Positions 61,436 to 64,000 of a DNA stretch of 64,000 nucleotides are shown here, one piece after another (positions within the stretch are counted from its first letter, which is position 1; each line of letters opens with the position of its first letter). The DNA comes from Bacillota bacterium (lineage in GTDB: Bacteria; Bacillota; Clostridia; Lachnospirales; Lachnospiraceae), in the NCBI GenBank assembly GCA_023386315.1, contig JAEWJZ010000021.1, forward strand, positions 1 to 64,000. The letters run 5' to 3'. A program made the translations under genes and the position numbers. The notes under the pieces were generated by a model. The model made no database searches. It saw only the letters and a program-made list of their open reading frames with translations, and had not been told where the DNA came from.

Positions 61436-62284
61436 ATGATTAATAACTGGAGAAAAGAAGAGGCTGTAACACTTAGTCCCAGGCAGCCCGAGTTTGTGCT
61501 GGCAACGACTGACTATTCGAAGAAATGTATTATGAAATATAACCTTTCCCATTTCTATCAGTTTACCGCTGAATCAGACCATATGGGTGTGATTCCAGAT
61601 GCCTGTATTGATATGCTGTTCTGGGAAAAAAATGGGGTAATAAAAGCCAAGGCTGCCGGTACCTTCTTAGAAAAGGGAACAACGAAAACGGAATTAAACT
61701 GCCAGTATTTTGGAGTCCGCTTTCTGCCGGGAGTCAACCCTGTTACCGGTAATGTGAAGCTTAGTGAGCTGGTGAATAACGAGATCAGCCTGGAGGACAT
61801 TATAACCAGTACAGGAGAGAGAGAGGCTTTACTGGAGCGTATGTACGAGGCCGGGTCCTTTCATAAAAAAACTGAAGTATTTCTTGACTTCTATTTGAAG
61901 TATTTTTTTAACCATCCAGAAGATAAACATAGTTTAAAGTACGTAATTCACGAGAGCATCCTGAATTCAGACGGTAATCTGAAACTCTCGGAATTGAGCA
62001 GCTATACAGGCTATTCGGAGCGATACTTAAATCAGAAAATCCATGAGGATTTTGGCATGAACCCCAAAAACCTGATCCGGTTTATCCGATTTCAGAAATC
62101 AGTCAGCAGGCTGGTAGAAACCATTCACTGTGCAAATGGCGCAGATACGGCGCTGATATCAGGATATTATGATCAGTCCCATTTTATAAAAGAGTTTGTG
62201 AAAATGTCGGGATTTACACCCTCTGCATACGTAGAGACCCTTTTGGGTAATGCTTATGATAAAAAGCTTCATGTTATTTATTAA
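61436..62284 (+). CDS. AraC-family regulator, likely controlling the divergent amine dehydrogenase locus
   Basis: A 282-residue regulator with an N-terminal DUF6597-like sensing domain (MGVIPDACIDMLFWE, QYFGVRFLPGVNP) and a C-terminal AraC DNA-binding domain (NLKLSELSSYTGYSERYLNQ, KNLIRFIRFQKSV, ALISGYYDQSHFIKEF). It is divergent from the ridA operon and separated by 265 bases of hairpin-rich DNA. AAAGGAG precedes the ATG. Confidence 0.85.
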   Translation: MINNWRKEEAVTLSPRQPEFVLATTDYSKKCIMKYNLSHFYQFTAESDHMGVIPDACIDMLFWEKNGVIKAKAAGTFLEKGTTKTELNCQYFGVRFLPGVNPVTGNVKLSELVNNEISLEDIITSTGEREALLERMYEAGSFHKKTEVFLDFYLKYFFNHPEDKHSLKYVIHESILNSDGNLKLSELSSYTGYSERYLNQKIHEDFGMNPKNLIRFIRFQKSVSRLVETIHCANGADTALISGYYDQSHFIKEFVKMSGFTPSAYVETLLGNAYDKKLHVIY

Positions 62285-62316
62285 AAAGAATATCTATAAT
62301 GATTAATGATTTCTGC

Positions 62317-62352
62317 GGCTTGTTCCTGTTTTTAAGAACAAGCCATTTTTTT
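62317..62352 (+). terminator. terminator of the AraC gene
   Basis: GGCTTGTTC (62317-62325) pairs perfectly with GAACAAGCC (62336-62344), followed by ATTTTTTT. Confidence 0.88.
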
Positions 62353-62395
62353 GTGATTTCATGTCCGAAACTGTCGACCATAATTTGGCAATTCC

Positions 62396-62419
62396 ATTAA
62401 GTTGTACATACAACTTAAT
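62396..62419. repeat. palindrome upstream of the ChvE-like operon promoter
   Basis: ATTAAGTTGTA (62396-62406) and TACAACTTAAT (62409-62419) are perfect arms around CA, centred 40 bases upstream of the -35 box. No T-run follows. Candidate operator or activator site. Confidence 0.65.
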
Positions 62420-62447
62420 AAATTTACTTAAAATGTTAAAAAATGTA

Positions 62448-62476
62448 TTGACAAAACATTGATGAAATTATATATT
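62448..62476 (+). promoter_or_regulatory. promoter of the ChvE-like sugar ABC operon
   Basis: TTGACA (62448-62453) and TATATT (62471-62476) with a 17-base spacer. The leader to the start codon would be about 175 bases and contains two further palindromes. Confidence 0.75.
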
Positions 62477-62565
62477 TAATTCATAACTAATTTTAGTAAA
62501 AATAACTAGAAAAATATGGATGTAAAAAAATAATATAACAATTATTACATAAATCATCTGCTGTA

Positions 62566-62619
62566 ATTCGACAAAATATGTCGAATAAAACAAAATACAC
62601 ATTTGCACTATGTGCAAAT
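62566..62619. repeat. two leader palindromes before the ChvE-like gene
   Basis: First: ATTCGACA (62566-62573) and TGTCGAAT (62579-62586) around AAATA. Second: ATTTGCAC (62601-62608) and GTGCAAAT (62612-62619) around TAT. Both are perfect, lie between the promoter and the ribosome site, and lack T-runs. The rest of this 373-base gap is AT-rich with no gene seen. Confidence 0.65.
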
Positions 62620-62657
62620 TGTATATACTAAAAATGTTATTATTAGGAGGGTATGAA

Positions 62658-63842
62658 ATGATGAAACGAAGAGTACTTGGAGTCATGCTTAGTGCAGTGT
62701 TGGCGGCATCTGCATTATTTGGATGCAGCACTTCCCAGACAGCTGCAACCACAGAGGCGGGAACCAAAGCGGCAGAGACAACAGCGGCAGAGACAACAGC
62801 CGGGACAACTACCGCAGCCACAGAAGCGGCTAAAGCAGCCGGAAAGGGCGGAAAAGTAGGTGTGGCGATGCCAACCCAGTCTTCTGAACGCTGGATTAAT
62901 GATGGTGCCAACATGAAGAAACAGCTGGAGGCTCTGGGATATGAGGTAGATCTACAGTATGCCGAGGATGATGTACAGATGCAGGTATCCCAGATTGAGA
63001 ACATGATTGCTTCCGGAGTTAAGTGTCTGGTTATTGCTTCCATCGACTCCTCAGCTCTGGTCAACGTGGAAGCTCAGGCCAAGAGCGCCGGAATCCCAAT
63101 CATTGCCTATGACCGTCTGCTGATGGATACAGATGCTGTTTCCTATTATGCAACGTTTGATAATAAGGGAGTAGGTACAGCCATAGGTGAGTACATCAAA
63201 GAAGCGAAGCAGTTGGATAAGGCAAAAGCAGAAGGAAAATCCTATACCATTGAATTCTTTATGGGTTCACCTGATGATAACAACGCACTGTTCCTCTATA
63301 ACGGATTGATGGAAGTATTAAAGCCATATCTGGATGACGGAACCTTAAAATGCGAATCCGGACGTACTTCATTTGAAGATACCTGTATCTTAAGATGGTC
63401 TCAGGAAACAGCTCAGCAGAACTGTGAGAACTACTTAACTGGTTTCTATGCAGATAAAAAGCTTGATATCTGTGCATCCGCATTTGACGGTTTTGCTTAT
63501 GGATGCAAGGCTGCATTAGAGGGAGCGGGATATAAAGTAGGCGTTGACTGGCCGTTAGTAACTGGTCAGGATGCAGAATTAATGGCAGTAAAAAATGTTA
63601 TCTCCGGTTATCAGACCATGTCCATTTATAAAGACACAAGACTCCTGGCTGAAAAATGTGTAACGATGGTTCAGGCAGTGTTAGAAGGCGGAAAACCTGA
63701 GATTAACGATACAACCCAGTACAACAACGGTAAGGTGGTAGTTCCTTCCTATCTGTGTACACCGGTTGCAGTTGACAAGGAAAATTACAAAAAGATTATT
63801 ATTGATGGCGGTTATTATACAGAACAACAGCTGGCACAGTAG
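62658..63842 (+). CDS. sugar ABC transporter substrate-binding lipoprotein (ChvE/MglB family)
   Basis: A 394-residue periplasmic-binding-protein-type lipoprotein. Signal peptide with lipobox ALFGC (Cys about residue 21), a long Ala/Thr/Glu-rich linker to about residue 65, then the type I sugar-binding fold (VGVAMPTQSSERWINDGA, CLVIASIDSSALVNVEAQ, IPIIAYDRLL, VTGQDAELMAVKNVISGY). It resembles ChvE-type multiple-sugar binding proteins. AGGAGGG lies seven bases before the ATG. Its ATPase begins 79 bases downstream. Confidence 0.92.
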   Translation: MMKRRVLGVMLSAVLAASALFGCSTSQTAATTEAGTKAAETTAAETTAGTTTAATEAAKAAGKGGKVGVAMPTQSSERWINDGANMKKQLEALGYEVDLQYAEDDVQMQVSQIENMIASGVKCLVIASIDSSALVNVEAQAKSAGIPIIAYDRLLMDTDAVSYYATFDNKGVGTAIGEYIKEAKQLDKAKAEGKSYTIEFFMGSPDDNNALFLYNGLMEVLKPYLDDGTLKCESGRTSFEDTCILRWSQETAQQNCENYLTGFYADKKLDICASAFDGFAYGCKAALEGAGYKVGVDWPLVTGQDAELMAVKNVISGYQTMSIYKDTRLLAEKCVTMVQAVLEGGKPEINDTTQYNNGKVVVPSYLCTPVAVDKENYKKIIIDGGYYTEQQLAQ

Positions 63843-63856
63843 CAGAGACGTACATA

Positions 63857-63889
63857 CAGGCGGCGGTGGAAAAGACTGCCGCCTGTTTT
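63857..63889 (+). terminator. intercistronic hairpin after the binding-protein gene
   Basis: CAGGCGGC (63857-63864) pairs with GCCGCCTG (63878-63885), followed by TTTT. In ABC operons such a hairpin usually stabilises the abundant binding-protein message and lets some polymerase through to the ATPase. Confidence 0.7.
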
Positions 63890-63921
63890 CGTGAAGGATA
63901 AAAAGAAAAGGAGTTGGAAAG

Positions 63922-64000
63922 ATGGCCGATTATATCCTGGAGATGAATCACATCACCAAAGAATTTTATGGTGTAAAGGCGCTTGATGATGTGAATATCA
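63922..64000 (+). CDS. sugar ABC transporter ATP-binding protein, partial at window edge
   Basis: Only the first 26 codons are present: MADYILEMNHITKEFYGVKA then LDDVNI. This is the usual start of the MglA/XylG/RbsA-type double ATPase that works with ChvE/MglB binding proteins. AAAGGAGTTGG precedes the ATG. The Walker motifs lie beyond the window. Confidence 0.85.
   Translation, partial: MADYILEMNHITKEFYGVKALDDVNI

Noticed and set aside
62468..63064. 198-codon minus-strand reading frame over the ChvE-like gene
   Set aside because: It is antisense to the Ala/Thr-rich linker and signal region, whose composition keeps the opposite frame open; no ribosome site.
1..64000. CRISPR arrays, tRNA or rRNA genes, prophage
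   Set aside because: No regularly spaced direct repeats, cloverleaf-like segments, ribosomal RNA signatures or phage structural genes were seen on reading through the window; a covariance-model search would be decisive.

Overview
The window looks like chromosomal DNA of an anaerobic, low-to-mid GC Firmicute, most likely a Lachnospiraceae (Clostridium cluster XIVa; Lacrimispora-, Enterocloster- or Hungatella-like). This is inferred from strong AGGAGG ribosome binding sites, T-rich hairpin terminators, TTGACA/TATAAT promoters, a pyruvate formate-lyase fermentation operon, a YheO-type regulator, MecA, CwlD-like amidase, and msm-type sugar ABC genes. I saw no rRNA or tRNA genes and no CRISPR array. 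The only mobile-element trace is the 3' end (domains V and VI) of a group II intron at the left edge.

Layout. 1-5.4 kb: group II intron tail, a stand-alone receiver protein, then the housekeeping run gdpP-rplI-dnaB and a Crp/Fnr-type regulator. 5.5-12.5 kb: a compact operon for a Nas/Nap-like molybdenum reductase (probably nitrate reductase) with a four-cluster ferredoxin subunit, an FAD/NAD oxidoreductase, a TehA/SLAC1-type channel and the cofactor genes mobA, moeA and mobB. 12.6-14.3 kb: a MerR-like regulator, a class I glutamine amidotransferase and a small 2[4Fe-4S] ferredoxin. 14.4-18.3 kb (minus strand): a split pyruvate formate-lyase. The catalytic chain stops before the glycyl-radical domain, which is encoded separately, with a degenerate copy of that domain between the two, followed by pflA. 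A DUF1858 gene is divergent. 18.3-27 kb: an alpha-galactoside locus (two AraC regulators, GH4 MelA, ABC binding protein and two permeases without an ATPase, GH36 alpha-galactosidase). 27.2-30.9 kb: a serine module (YheO/DauR-type regulator, SstT-like symporter, two-subunit L-serine dehydratase).

31-33.9 kb: MarR-MATE efflux pair with a very strong palindrome upstream, and an alpha/beta hydrolase whose nucleophile position is changed. 33.9-37.4 kb: mecA, then a Ser/Thr kinase fused to a ParA/MinD-like domain with a degenerate P-loop, a second degenerate P-loop protein and a small acidic protein. 37.5-41.5 kb: cell-envelope genes (GH18/SH3, metallophosphoesterase lipoprotein, amidase). 41.5-45.4 kb (minus): coiled-coil protein, AgrC/AgrA-like two-component pair downstream of asnA. 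45.5-54.7 kb: tsaC, dCMP deaminase, B12/radical SAM protein, nth, a DEDD exonuclease, a 37-residue membrane peptide, VanW protein, a lone AIRS C-terminal domain, Lrp, aminotransferase, trmL.

54.7-61.2 kb (minus): a catabolic locus with an APC permease, a four-gene FAD/Fe-S dehydrogenase related to the opine/hydroxyproline/HcnABC oxidases, an ornithine-cyclodeaminase-like protein and RidA, with a divergent AraC regulator and hairpins in the control region. 61.4 kb-end: that AraC gene, then a palindrome-rich control region and the start of a ChvE-like sugar ABC operon that runs off the window.

The most unusual items are the three-piece pyruvate formate-lyase, the kinase/degenerate-ParA gene set, the amine/opine dehydrogenase locus with a ferredoxin-fused subunit, and a sensor kinase that may begin at a non-canonical codon.
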